The position numbers and the translations under genes are program-made. 64,000 nucleotides of DNA from Sphingomonas taxi (GTDB lineage: Bacteria > Pseudomonadota > Alphaproteobacteria > Sphingomonadales > Sphingomonadaceae). Shown piece after piece: positions 44,284-54,436 of the stretch. Each line of letters opens with the position of its first letter. The first letter of the stretch is position 1. The notes beneath the pieces were generated by a model. It ran no database searches and had not been told where the DNA came from. It saw only the letters and a list, made by a program, of their open reading frames with translations. The stretch is from contig NZ_CP009571.1 in NCBI RefSeq assembly GCF_000764535.1, positions 2,475,001-2,539,000 on the forward strand, read 5' to 3'.

Positions 44284-45492
44284 ATGCACGCCATGTCACC
44301 GACGGAGGTCTTCCTCCTCGCGATCCTCATCATCTTCACCTTGCCGTGGCTGGTCTGGCGGGTCGGGCGCACCGATTATTGGGCGCCGCTGGTCGTCGTG
44401 CAGATCATCGGCGGCATCCTGCTCGGGCCGGGCGTGCTCGGCGCGATCTTCCCCGATTATTACGCCTTCGTCTTCACCGCGCCGACGATGAGCGCGCTCA
44501 ACGGCATCGCCTGGTGGTCGGTGATGCTGTTCGTCTGGGTGGCGGGGCTCGAACTCGACCTCGGCGAGGCGTGGCGCCGCCGCCGCGAGACCGGGGTCAC
44601 CGCCGGCCTCGCGCTCGGCGTGCCGCTGGTCGCGGGCAGCGTCGCGGCGCTGATCATGCTCCGCTATCCCGGCTGGCGCGGCGCGGCGGGGGCGGAATGG
44701 CAGGTGGTGCTCGGCATCGGCATGGCCTGCGCGGTCACCGCCTTGCCGATCCTCGTGCTGCTGATGGAGAAGCTCGACATCCTGCGCGAACCGCTCGGCC
44801 AGCGCGTGCTGCGCTACGCCAGCCTCGACGATATCGCGATCTGGGGCGTGCTCGCGCTGATCCTGCTCGACTGGGAGCGGGTCGGGCGGCAGGGCGGCTT
44901 CCTCGTCGGCTTCGCCATCGCCACCTGGGCGATCCGCAAGCTGCTGCGCGCGCTCGGCGAGAACGACCGCTGGTACGTTGGGCTGATCTGGCTCGCTTTG
45001 TGCGGCTTCGCGGCGGACTGGGCCGGGCTGCACTTCATGGTCGGCGCGTTCCTGGCGGGTGCGGTGCTCGATGCGCGCTGGTTCGGCGAGGCGCGGATGG
45101 ACCGCTTCCGCCAGACCATCCTGCTCGCGGTGATGCCGGTCTATTTCCTGTCGACGGGTCTCAAGACGCAATGGGGCGTGGGGGGCGCGGCGGTGTTCGC
45201 CGTCGCCGCGCTGCTGCTCGCCGCCTCGGTCGGCGGCAAGCTCGCCGGCATCCACCTCGCCGGCCGCATCCTCAAATGGCCGAAGGGCGACGCCAAGGCG
45301 ATCGGCTGGCTGCTCCAGACCAAGGCGCTGATCATGATCATCTTCGTCAACATCCTGTTGGACAAGAAGATCATCACCAACGAGACGTTCACCGCGCTGC
45401 TGCTGATGGCGGTGGCGAGCACGATGCTGACGATCCCGGTCGTCGCACCGCTGCTCCGGCGCGACCCGGCGTTGAGGAAGCGCGGATTCTGA
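44284..45492 (+). CDS. Cation:proton antiporter (CPA2/Kef type)
   Basis: A 402-residue membrane protein with about 11-12 hydrophobic segments and the Na/H exchanger fold. Segments QIIGGILLGPGVLG (about residues 38-51), LFVWVAGLELDLGEAWRRR and SLDDIAIWGVLALILL hold the acidic residues expected at the ion site. It lacks a TrkA-N domain after the membrane part, so it belongs with short Kef-like antiporters. It exchanges potassium or sodium for protons at the inner membrane; the ion is not certain. GGGAGGG precedes the ATG at 44284, so this start is well supported. Confidence 0.9.
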   Translation: MHAMSPTEVFLLAILIIFTLPWLVWRVGRTDYWAPLVVVQIIGGILLGPGVLGAIFPDYYAFVFTAPTMSALNGIAWWSVMLFVWVAGLELDLGEAWRRRRETGVTAGLALGVPLVAGSVAALIMLRYPGWRGAAGAEWQVVLGIGMACAVTALPILVLLMEKLDILREPLGQRVLRYASLDDIAIWGVLALILLDWERVGRQGGFLVGFAIATWAIRKLLRALGENDRWYVGLIWLALCGFAADWAGLHFMVGAFLAGAVLDARWFGEARMDRFRQTILLAVMPVYFLSTGLKTQWGVGGAAVFAVAALLLAASVGGKLAGIHLAGRILKWPKGDAKAIGWLLQTKALIMIIFVNILLDKKIITNETFTALLLMAVASTMLTIPVVAPLLRRDPALRKRGF

Positions 45493-45613
45493 CCGGCAAG
45501 CCGCCACGGAACGGCGCCTCACGCCGATCCGTGGCGCCGGCCACCAATCGCCCCTCCGAAAAATCCAACGAATCCAGTTCCACGGTGTATGGCACGACTA
45601 ATGCACTCTGTGA

Positions 45614-45637
45614 GACGTCGCCGCTTGGTGCGACGTC
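45614..45637. promoter_or_regulatory. Operator-like inverted repeat before a small exported protein
   Basis: GACGTCGC and GCGACGTC are perfect 8-base inverted arms separated by 8 bases. They end 17 bases before the start codon at 45655, so they could be a regulator site or a leader hairpin close to the ribosome-binding site. Confidence 0.4.
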
Positions 45638-45654
45638 ATCCGCAAGGGGCCATC

Positions 45655-45900
45655 ATGTCCGCCATCCTCCGTACCGCCGTTCTGTGTGCCATCGTGACCG
45701 GCGCTGCCAGCCCGGCGCTCGCCGCGAAGAAGCCGCCCGTCGTCATCGTTCCTGCGCGGGTCATCGCCGACCCGGCCGCCAGGATCTGCATGCCGCGTAG
45801 CACCAGCCCGTTGATCGCCAAGGACAAGTCGCTGCCGGAGACTATCTGCGAAACGGTTGCGGCCTGGGCGGCGCACGGCGTCACGATCCGCGCCAAGTGA
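45655..45900 (+). CDS. Small secreted protein with two cysteines (81 aa)
   Basis: The ATG at 45655 follows AAGGGG. The product has a signal peptide (MSAILRTAVLCAIVTGAASP, cleaved near ALAA) and a mature part of about 55 residues with Cys in ARICMPR and ETICETV that could form a disulfide in the periplasm. It has Pro/Val-rich KKPPVVIVPARV at the mature start. I do not know its function. An inverted repeat lies just upstream and a GC hairpin just downstream. Confidence 0.75.
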   Translation: MSAILRTAVLCAIVTGAASPALAAKKPPVVIVPARVIADPAARICMPRSTSPLIAKDKSLPETICETVAAWAAHGVTIRAK

Positions 45901-45908
45901 GTCCGCGC

Positions 45909-45935
45909 CGCCCGGCGCCCCAAAGGCGCCGGGCG
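45909..45935. terminator. GC hairpin between convergent genes
   Basis: The perfect 11-bp arms CGCCCGGCGCC and GGCGCCGGGCG enclose CCAAA, in the 39 bases between the small exported gene and metH2. There is no T-run on either side. It can serve both strands. Confidence 0.6.
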
Positions 45936-45939
45936 AGAC

Positions 45940-48608
<2,669 letters not shown>

Positions 48609-48612
<4 letters not shown>

Positions 48613-48839
48613 GAATTATCCGAGAAACGAGCAAGCAAATCGGTAAGGGCGGCTTCGTCCGCGATCTCGCCATCGGATCGGTAGCGTTCGACTTCGACGT
48701 GGCCGTCTTCGAACACCTCGATCTCCCACCGTTCGCCCGGCACCGCCGCATCGATCAGAAGCGCATCGTCCCTGATGCTGGTGATCGTGTGGTGGATACG
48801 GGCGGCGTTGAGCCGCGCGATGATGTCGAAGGGAGTCAT
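48609..48839 (-). CDS. Small unknown protein (76 aa) wedged between the two metH genes
   Basis: A 76-residue soluble protein with ATGA overlaps on both sides, first with metH1 and then with metH2. Segments are [40 protein letters not shown] and [19 protein letters not shown]. The alternating strands and the acidic end suggest an alpha/beta fold. It resembles a widespread small family of unknown function that has motifs such as PGERWE(I/V)EF and SDGEI, but I cannot confirm this from memory. It has neither a signal nor a membrane segment. It may be a chaperone-like or regulatory partner of the split synthase. That is a guess from position. Confidence 0.8.
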
Positions 48840-49882
48840 GCCGCCATCGTGAACGGTTCGAGTCCCGCCAGCCGCGTCCGCACCGGCGCGACCGGCACCG
48901 GCCGCGGCGTCACCCCGCGCGCCATCTCGGCGATCGCCTTGATATGCGCCGGGGTCGAACCGCAGCAGCCGCCGAGCACGTTGACCTGCCCCGCCTGCGC
49001 CCATTCGCCGACCAGCCCCGCGGTCGTCGCCGGTGCCTCGTCATAGGCGCCGAGTTCGTTGGGCAGGCCGGCATTGGGGTAGATCATGATCAGCGTGTCG
49101 CAGATCTCGCTCAGCGTCTTCACATGCGGCCGCAACTGCTCCGCACCGAACGAACAGTTGAGCCCGATCGTCAGCGGCTTGGCATGGCGCACCGCATGCC
49201 AGAACGCCTCGACGGTATGGCCCGACAGGTTGCGGCCAGACAGATCGGTCAGCGTCATCGACATCATGATCGGCAGGTCGCGCCCCAAGGCATCGCCCGC
49301 CTCCAGCGCCGCCATGATCCCCGCCTTGGCGTTGAGCGTGTCGAACACCGTCTCGATCAGGACGAAGTCGGCACCGCCCTCGACCAAGGCGTCGATCTGC
49401 TCGCGATACACATCCTTGAGATAGTCGAAGTCGATCTCGCGATAGCCGGGATCGTTGACGTCGGGCGACAGCGACAGCGTCTTGTTGGTCGGCCCGATCG
49501 CCCCGGCGACGAAGCGCGGACGCCCGTCCTTCGCCTGGAACTCGTCGGCGACGCGCCGCGCCATCCTCGCGCTCTCGACGTTGATCTCGCGGACCAGATG
49601 CTCGGCGCCGTAATCGGCCTGACTGATCTTGTTGGCGGAGAAGGTGTTGGTCTCGGCGATATCCGCCCCCGCCTCGAAATAGGCGCGGTGGATCGACTCG
49701 GGCACCTCCGGCTTGGTCAGCGCGAGGATGTCGTTGTTGCCCTTCTGGTCATGGCTCAGGCCGAGCGTGCCGGCATAATCCGCCTCGGACAGCTTCCAGT
49801 TCTGGATCTCGGTGCCGAACGCGCCGTCGGTGATCAGGATGCGCTTGGCGGCCTCGGCAAGGAATGTGTCGCGTGTGGTCAT
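48836..49882 (-). CDS. metH: Methionine synthase, homocysteine S-methyltransferase part (split MetH, N-terminal)
   Basis: A 348-residue homocysteine-binding barrel. The zinc site is formed by Cys in GLNCSFGAEQL and the pair in GGCCGSTPAHI. Family landmarks at the start are RILITDGAFGTEIQ and ADIAETNTFSAN. In many bacteria this module is the N-terminus of one long MetH; here it is a separate polypeptide that must dock with the large MetH part encoded downstream. It overlaps the 76-aa gene by ATGA. A repeat separates it from metF upstream, so it may share or add to the metF transcript. Confidence 0.95.
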   Translation of the reverse strand: MTTRDTFLAEAAKRILITDGAFGTEIQNWKLSEADYAGTLGLSHDQKGNNDILALTKPEVPESIHRAYFEAGADIAETNTFSANKISQADYGAEHLVREINVESARMARRVADEFQAKDGRPRFVAGAIGPTNKTLSLSPDVNDPGYREIDFDYLKDVYREQIDALVEGGADFVLIETVFDTLNAKAGIMAALEAGDALGRDLPIMMSMTLTDLSGRNLSGHTVEAFWHAVRHAKPLTIGLNCSFGAEQLRPHVKTLSEICDTLIMIYPNAGLPNELGAYDEAPATTAGLVGEWAQAGQVNVLGGCCGSTPAHIKAIAEMARGVTPRPVPVAPVRTRLAGLEPFTMAA

Positions 49883-49904
49883 GCTACGTCCGATCTCAAC
49901 TTAA

Positions 49905-50050
49905 GTCCTCCCCCGCAAGGGGGAGGGGGACCGCTCGGCGTCAGCCGAGTGGTGGTGGGGGAGGACACGATATGCTTCCAATGAAGCGCCACCCTGTCCT
50001 CCCCCTCCGTCACCGCTTCGCGGCGCCACCTCCCCCTTGCGGGGGAGGAA
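49905..50050. repeat. Composite palindromic repeat, CCTCCCCCGC family (short copy in met cluster)
   Basis: GTCCTCCCCCGCAAGGGGGA and GGACCGCTCGGCGTCAGCCG, ending GGTGGTGGGGGAGG, recur inverted as CTCCCCCTCCGTCACCGCTT then GCGGCGCCACCTCCCCCTTG, GCGGGGGAGG. It lies between metF and metH1 on the transcribed path and may act as an RNA hairpin that lowers downstream expression. Confidence 0.9.
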
Positions 50051-50054
50051 TTGT

Positions 50055-50996
50055 TCACGCCGCCGCGACGCTCGCCACCGGCTTCGAACGCACCCCCAGC
50101 AGGTGGCAGATCGCGAACGCCAGCTCCGCCCGGTTGAGCGTATAGAAATGCAGCGACTTCACCCCGCCCGCATAGAGCTTGCGGCTGAGCTCCGCCGCCA
50201 GCGTCGCCGCGATCAGCTGCCGCGACGCCGGATGATCCTCCAGCCCGTCGAACAGCCGCGCCATCCACGCCGGCACCTCGGTGCCGCACATCTTGCTCAT
50301 CCGCACGACGCTGGCGAAATTGGTCACCGGCATGATCCCCGGCACGATCTCGGCGTCGATCCCCGCCGCGGCGACCTGATCGCGATAGCGGAAGAAGGTC
50401 TCGGGCTCGTGGAAGAATTGCGTGATCGCACGCGTCGCACCCGCGTCGAACTTGCGCTTCAGATTGTCGATGTCCGCCGTCATGTCGGGCGAATCGGGAT
50501 GGCATTCGGGATAGGCAGCCACCGAAATCTCGAACGGATGCAGCCGCTTGAGCCCGGCGACCAGCGCCGCCGCATTCTCGTACCCGCCCGGATGGCTGGC
50601 GAACTTCGCCCCGGCCGCGGGCGGATCGCCGCGCAGCGCGACGATATGCCGCACGCCCGCCGCCCAATATTCCTCGGCGACCTGATCGATCTCCTCGCGC
50701 GTCGCCTCGACGCAGGTCAGATGCGCCGCCGCCGCCAGTGACGTCTCGCGCTGGATGCGCGCCACCGTCGCATGCGTCCGCTCGCGCGTCGAGCCGCCCG
50801 CGCCATAGGTCACCGACACGAAGCTCGGCGCGAGCGGCTCGAGCGTCCGCACCGCGTCCCAGAGCTGCTCTTCCATCTTCTCGTTCTTGGGCGGGAAGAA
50901 TTCGAACGAAACGTCGATATCCCCCGCGACGTCCGCATAGAGCGGCGCCTTGAGCGCGATCTGCGCCTCTTCGAGCTGGTTCACCGAAATCGTCAT
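50055..50996 (-). CDS. metF: Methylenetetrahydrofolate reductase
   Basis: MetF makes the 5-methyl-tetrahydrofolate used by methionine synthase, reducing 5,10-methylene-THF with FAD. The 313-residue protein has the TIM barrel with VSFEFFPPKNEKMEEQLW near the start, FVSVTYGAGGSTRERTHATV, AAHLTCV and IVALRGDPPA (flavin/folate site), then YPECHPDSPD. The length is normal for bacterial MetF. It overlaps the regulator gene by four bases (ATGA) and is followed by metH1 after a repeat, so regulator, reductase and synthase form a natural unit. Confidence 0.95.
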   Translation of the reverse strand: MTISVNQLEEAQIALKAPLYADVAGDIDVSFEFFPPKNEKMEEQLWDAVRTLEPLAPSFVSVTYGAGGSTRERTHATVARIQRETSLAAAAHLTCVEATREEIDQVAEEYWAAGVRHIVALRGDPPAAGAKFASHPGGYENAAALVAGLKRLHPFEISVAAYPECHPDSPDMTADIDNLKRKFDAGATRAITQFFHEPETFFRYRDQVAAAGIDAEIVPGIMPVTNFASVVRMSKMCGTEVPAWMARLFDGLEDHPASRQLIAATLAAELSRKLYAGGVKSLHFYTLNRAELAFAICHLLGVRSKPVASVAAA

Positions 50997-51961
50997 GCCA
51001 CCCCAACCTTTTTCAAAGGCACTTCACGCAGGCTCGCGCCCGATTTGCGTCCGAGCCACAATGTCACCGTCAATTCGCCGCCCTTGAGCGTCTCGGTCCG
51101 CGCGAGCGCCAGCCCGGCATTGCCGAACCAGCCCGCGATCTGGTCGTCCGCGAAGCCCAGCCGGGTATGCGCGTCGCGCGTGCGCAGATCCTCGCGATCG
51201 TGCGGCGCGAAGTCGACGATCAGCAACCGCCCGCCCTGCCCCAGCACGCGCGCCGCCTCGGCGATCGCCGCACCGGGCTGCTGCGCGAAATGCAGCACGT
51301 GGTGCAGGATCGCGACATCCGCCGCGCCGTCCGCCATCGGCAGCGCATAGAGGTCCGCCTGGCGCAGTTCGGTATTGGCGCGGTCGTGCAGCTTGGCGCG
51401 GGCGAGCCGCAGCATCTCCGACGACCGGTCGATACCGAGCGCGCTGTCCGCCTGGTCGCCGAACAGTTCGAGCATCCGCCCGGTGCCGGTGCCGATGTCG
51501 ATCAGGCTGCCGAGTGGTCCGTCGCCCAGCACCTGCGCCATCGCCGCCTCGACCTCGCTCTCGGCGATATGGAGCGAGCGGATCGCATCCCATTCGTCGG
51601 CATGGCCCTCGAACCATTGCGCCGCGCTCGCCGCGCGATCGGCGCGCACCGCGGCGAGCCGCGCGGCGTCGGCGACCGCCCAATGATCGGGCTCGGTCTT
51701 GTGCCACTGGTCGATCGCGACCGCGACCGGACCCGTCGCCGCCGCCCGGCCGAGCGCGACGAACACCCAGCTCCCCTCCTTGCGCCGCTCGGCGAGGCCG
51801 GCGTCGCACAGGATCTTCACATGGCGGCTAACGCGCGGCTGGCTCTGGCCGAGCACCTGCGCCAGCTCGCCCACCGACAGCTCCATCGTGCGCAGCAGCG
51901 AGAAGATGCGCAGCCGCGTGGCATCGGCTAAGGCACGGAAGATATCGAGCGCGAGGGTCAT
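50993..51961 (-). CDS. ArsR-type regulator fused to a SAM-dependent methyltransferase (SahR-like)
   Basis: A 322-residue fusion. Residues 1-95 are an ArsR winged helix (LADATRLRIFSLLRTMELSV, QSQPRVSRHVKILCDAGLAE) without the usual metal cysteines. Residues 130-300 are a class I methyltransferase-like Rossmann domain (LIDIGTGTGRMLELFG, AILHHVLHFAQQPGAAIAEA). This architecture matches SahR-type regulators, which sense S-adenosylhomocysteine and control methionine-cycle genes in Proteobacteria. Sahr-like naming is by resemblance. It is first in the metF-metH cluster, and a perfect 22-bp palindrome lies 11 bases before its ATG, the expected operator. Confidence 0.85.
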   Translation of the reverse strand: MTLALDIFRALADATRLRIFSLLRTMELSVGELAQVLGQSQPRVSRHVKILCDAGLAERRKEGSWVFVALGRAAATGPVAVAIDQWHKTEPDHWAVADAARLAAVRADRAASAAQWFEGHADEWDAIRSLHIAESEVEAAMAQVLGDGPLGSLIDIGTGTGRMLELFGDQADSALGIDRSSEMLRLARAKLHDRANTELRQADLYALPMADGAADVAILHHVLHFAQQPGAAIAEAARVLGQGGRLLIVDFAPHDREDLRTRDAHTRLGFADDQIAGWFGNAGLALARTETLKGGELTVTLWLGRKSGASLREVPLKKVGVA

Positions 51962-51971
51962 ATCGCATCAA

Positions 51972-51993
51972 CATATAAAGATATCTTTATATG
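51972..51993. promoter_or_regulatory. Perfect 22-bp palindromic operator before the SahR-like regulator
   Basis: The half-sites CATATAAAGAT and ATCTTTATATG form a perfect palindrome with no spacer. It lies in the 102-base gap between the regulator and a divergent lipoprotein gene. The site is very AT-rich against a GC-rich background, so it stands out. It probably binds the adjacent ArsR-type regulator. Confidence 0.8.
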
Positions 51994-52063
51994 CGGTCAA
52001 CGCGGACCCGAACCGGCCGACCCGCGTTTGCGCGAGGTTAGTGAACTTACCGGGAGATTATCG

Positions 52064-52402
52064 ATGAAGCGCCTGCTGATCCTCGCCGCCCCGTTGGCCG
52101 TGGGCCTCGCCGCGTGCAGCCAGAACGCCCAGAACGAGACCGCCGACGCCGCCAACGCGATCGCCGCGGACACCGAAGCGACGACGCGCAACGCCGTCAG
52201 CGACGTCGATGCCGCCACCGACCGCGCCTTCGGCTCGGCCGAGCGCCACATCGACAATGCCGGCGACCATCTCGACAACGCCGCCGCCCATGCCGACGAC
52301 CGCCTCGACCGGGCCGGCGATGCGATCAGCAACGGCGCCGACCGCGCCGCCGACGCCACCGGCAACGCGCTCGAGCGCGCCGGCCGCTCGCTCAAGAACT
52401 GA
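52064..52402 (+). CDS. Lipoprotein with helical Asn/Asp/Ala repeats (112 aa)
   Basis: The ATG at 52064 follows GGGAGA. The N-terminus MKRLLILAAPLAVGLAACSQ is a lipoprotein signal with lipobox VGLAACS (Cys near residue 19). The mature part repeats units rich in Ala, Asp, Asn and Arg (NAGDHLDNAAAHADDRLDRA, DAISNGADRAADATGNALER), an amphipathic pattern reminiscent of LEA-like or apolipoprotein-like proteins. Its role is unknown, possibly envelope or desiccation protection. The stop overlaps the next ATG (TGATG). It is divergent from the SahR-like regulator and may share its operator. Confidence 0.78.
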   Translation: MKRLLILAAPLAVGLAACSQNAQNETADAANAIAADTEATTRNAVSDVDAATDRAFGSAERHIDNAGDHLDNAAAHADDRLDRAGDAISNGADRAADATGNALERAGRSLKN

Positions 52403-52611
52403 TGCCGCGGGGGGACGATCGCCGGTCGCGCCTGCTGGCGGCGGCCGTCCTCCCCCTGGCGCTGCTCGCCTGTTCGCGCGGCGGCGGCGACGATCCCGGC
52501 ACGGTCAGCGCCGACGAAGCCGCCCAGCTCAACGACGCCGCCGCTATGCTCGACGCCAACAGCATCGACCTCGACGCCGTCACCTCCAACGACACGGACG
52601 CCCAGCCATGA
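52402..52611 (+). CDS. Small lipoprotein (69 aa)
   Basis: The ATG at 52402 overlaps the preceding stop (TGATG). A short basic start (MPRGDDRRSRLL) and a hydrophobic stretch with lipobox LALLACSRG (Cys near residue 24) mark a lipoprotein. The mature acidic tail has DPGTVSADEAAQLNDAAAML and an Asp-rich end (DANSIDLDAVTSNDTD). No family is recognised. The last four bases overlap the aldo/keto reductase start (ATGA), so it is translationally coupled on both sides. The high coding quality and tight overlaps support a real gene. Confidence 0.72.
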   Translation: MPRGDDRRSRLLAAAVLPLALLACSRGGGDDPGTVSADEAAQLNDAAAMLDANSIDLDAVTSNDTDAQP

Positions 52612-53555
52612 CCCTGCGCCGCTTAGGCTCGACCGACCTCCGCATCGCCCCGCTCGTCCTCGGCGGCAACGTCTTCGGCTGGACCGCCGACCGTGCGGCG
52701 AGCTTCGCCGTGCTCGACGCCTTCGTCGCCGGCGGCGGCACGATGATCGACACCGCCGACGTCTATTCGGCGTGGGTCGACGGTCATCAGGGCGGCGAGT
52801 CCGAGACGATGATCGGCGAATGGCTGAAGGCCAGCGGGAAGCGCGATTCGGTGCTGCTCGCCACCAAGGTCGGCATGCTCCCCGGCGAAGGCGGCGAGAA
52901 GCTCGCTCCTGCCCGCATCGCCGCCGCCGCCGAGGCGTCGCTCAAGCGGCTCGGCACCGACCGGATCGACCTCTATTACGCGCATCAGGACGATGACGGC
53001 GTGCCGCAGGAGGCGGTGCTCGAGGCGTTCGGCCGGCTGATCGACGCCGGCAAGGTCCGCGTCATCGGCGCCTCCAATTTCCACGCGGCGCGGCTGAAAT
53101 CGGCGATCGACGCCGCCAAGGCGCACGACCTGCCGCGCTATCACGTGCTCCAGCCCGAATATAACCTCGTCAGCCGCCACAAGTTCGAAGGCGAGCTGCA
53201 GGACTATTGCGTCACCGAGAACATCGGCGTGCTGCCCTATTACGGCCTCGCCTCGGGCTTCCTCACCGGCAAGTACCGCAGCAAGGACGACCTCAGCCAA
53301 AGCGTCCGCGGCGGCCGCATGACCGAGCTGCTCGACGGCAAGGGCGCCGACGTGCTCACCGCGATGGACGGCGTCGCGGAGGAGACCGGCGCGAGCCACG
53401 CACAGATCGCGCTGGCGTGGCTGATCGCGCAGCCGGGCGTCACCGCACCGATCGCGAGCGCGACCAAGGTGGCGCAGTTGGAAGACCTGCTCCCGGCGAT
53501 GGAACTGGAACTCAGCAAGGATCAGCTCGAACGCCTGACCAACGCCGGCGCCTAG
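52608..53555 (+). CDS. Aldo/keto reductase
   Basis: A 315-residue NADPH-dependent oxidoreductase of the AKR superfamily, a (beta/alpha)8 barrel. The catalytic tetrad segments are visible: Asp and Tyr in DTADVYSAW, Lys in LLATKVGM, and His-equivalent in YYAHQDDD. Substrate and cofactor segments include RVIGASNF, QPEYNLVSR and PIASATKVAQLEDLL. The motifs are most like the YajO/Tas group. The ATG overlaps the end of the small lipoprotein gene (ATGA), so all three genes from 52064 are likely one transcript. The natural substrate is unknown. Confidence 0.9.
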   Translation: MTLRRLGSTDLRIAPLVLGGNVFGWTADRAASFAVLDAFVAGGGTMIDTADVYSAWVDGHQGGESETMIGEWLKASGKRDSVLLATKVGMLPGEGGEKLAPARIAAAAEASLKRLGTDRIDLYYAHQDDDGVPQEAVLEAFGRLIDAGKVRVIGASNFHAARLKSAIDAAKAHDLPRYHVLQPEYNLVSRHKFEGELQDYCVTENIGVLPYYGLASGFLTGKYRSKDDLSQSVRGGRMTELLDGKGADVLTAMDGVAEETGASHAQIALAWLIAQPGVTAPIASATKVAQLEDLLPAMELELSKDQLERLTNAGA

Positions 53556-53561
53556 GCGAGG

Positions 53562-53948
53562 TCAGGCCGTAGCGCCGGCGGCGAGTCGTGGGTTCGCCCC
53601 GAAGCGATTGTCGGTGGCATCCCCCGCCTTGAACACGAAGAACAAGTCGACGAGAAAGCCGAGGTACGGCACGCCCGAAGCGACCACCCACCATCCCGAC
53701 AGGTCCATGTCATGCAGCCGTCGCACCTTCACGGCTAAGCCGGGAACGATCAGCGCGAGCACGACGATGCCGCAGAGGGCCACCGCCCAGTCATGGCTCG
53801 CCGGCTTGTCCAACGCGTCACCGAGACAAAAGGCGGCAAACAGCGCCATCCACAGGATCACGCTGAAACACAGAAACTCGCGCCGCGTCGATCGACCGTC
53901 GAATTTGGCATAGAGCCGGAAGGGCCGCGTCACATAATCGGGCAGCAT
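53562..53948 (-). CDS. DUF805 membrane protein
   Basis: A 128-residue inner-membrane protein of the DUF805 (YhaH) family. It has the N-terminal YxxFDGRSTRREF motif (LYAKFDGRSTRREFLCFSVI), three to four hydrophobic segments and the conserved VKVRRLHDMDLSGWWVV block, ending with DATDNRFGANPR, which is typical of the family. Function is unknown; some homologues neighbour stress genes. It converges on the aldo/keto reductase with 6 bases between the stops. Confidence 0.88.
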   Translation of the reverse strand: MLPDYVTRPFRLYAKFDGRSTRREFLCFSVILWMALFAAFCLGDALDKPASHDWAVALCGIVVLALIVPGLAVKVRRLHDMDLSGWWVVASGVPYLGFLVDLFFVFKAGDATDNRFGANPRLAAGATA

Positions 53949-54184
53949 CGGGCGATCCCCTTCATTGGACCGGTCGGGCGCACCAGCCCGCGGGCTGGAT
54001 CGGCCGGCCGATGACCGTGCCCACCCGCGGCGCGCTCCGAGACATCAGGGCAAAAGGCGCGGTGAACCATGATGTCATCATAGACAGCCAACGCGATGAA
54101 ACGTGCCGCCGGGCCAAATATGGCAGGGGGACGCCGAGCGTGCCTGATCCGACGCTGATGGACGTATTTTAGGAAAGGTCTTGA

Positions 54185-54315
54185 TCGCGCGAAGACGCGA
54201 AGACGCAAAGGTGTCGCGCTCCGGGCGAGCGTGGCCCTGTCATCATAATCGCTTGGTATGACGGACCACGACCGCGGCGAACGCAACACCTTCGCGTCTT
54301 CGCGTCTTCGCGCGA
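54185..54315. repeat. Inverted repeat, CGCGAAGACGCGAAGACGC family
   Basis: Left arm CGCGCGAAGACGCGAAGACG (54185-54214) and right arm CGTCTTCGCGTCTTCGCGCG (54286-54315) face each other over a roughly 70-base spacer. Each arm is itself a tandem of a 9-base unit (CGCGAAGAC). The same arms occur at 63416-63635. Confidence 0.88.
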
Positions 54316-54369
54316 ATCATCATTTCGCTACTTATGCCGATCGCCGGCAAAGCACGAACGACACTCCCG

Positions 54370-54401
54370 CCCGTCACCCCGGAACTAGTCCGGGGTGACG
54401 G
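54370..54401. repeat. Short copy of the GTCACCCCGG palindrome
   Basis: CCGTCACCCCGGA, a 6-base loop centre, then TCCGGGGTGACGG: the inverted arms of the family at 29108-29220 directly joined without a long spacer. Confidence 0.85.
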
Positions 54402-54436
54402 GGGCGGATAGATCGATTCCCCACCCCGCCCTATCC

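Larger units (their letters stand above)
53949..54436. other. Long intergenic region with two palindromic repeats
   Basis: These 488 bases between the DUF805 gene and aceA hold the repeats at 54185-54315 and 54370-54401 and no gene that I can support. A minus-strand frame at 53930-54289 is open for 119 codons but is low-complexity, crosses a repeat, and has no ribosome-binding site. A short near-palindrome, ATGATGTCATCAT, lies at 54069-54081. The region contains the promoter of the DUF805 gene. Confidence 0.5.

Noticed and set aside
49883..50054. A cobalamin or S-adenosyl riboswitch upstream of metH1
   Set aside because: The gap is occupied by a palindromic repeat family found elsewhere without metH, and shows no riboswitch-like conserved core that I can recognise.
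53930..54289. A 119-codon minus-strand frame between the DUF805 gene and aceA
   Set aside because: It crosses the palindromic repeat at 54185, has no ribosome-binding site and resembles no family.
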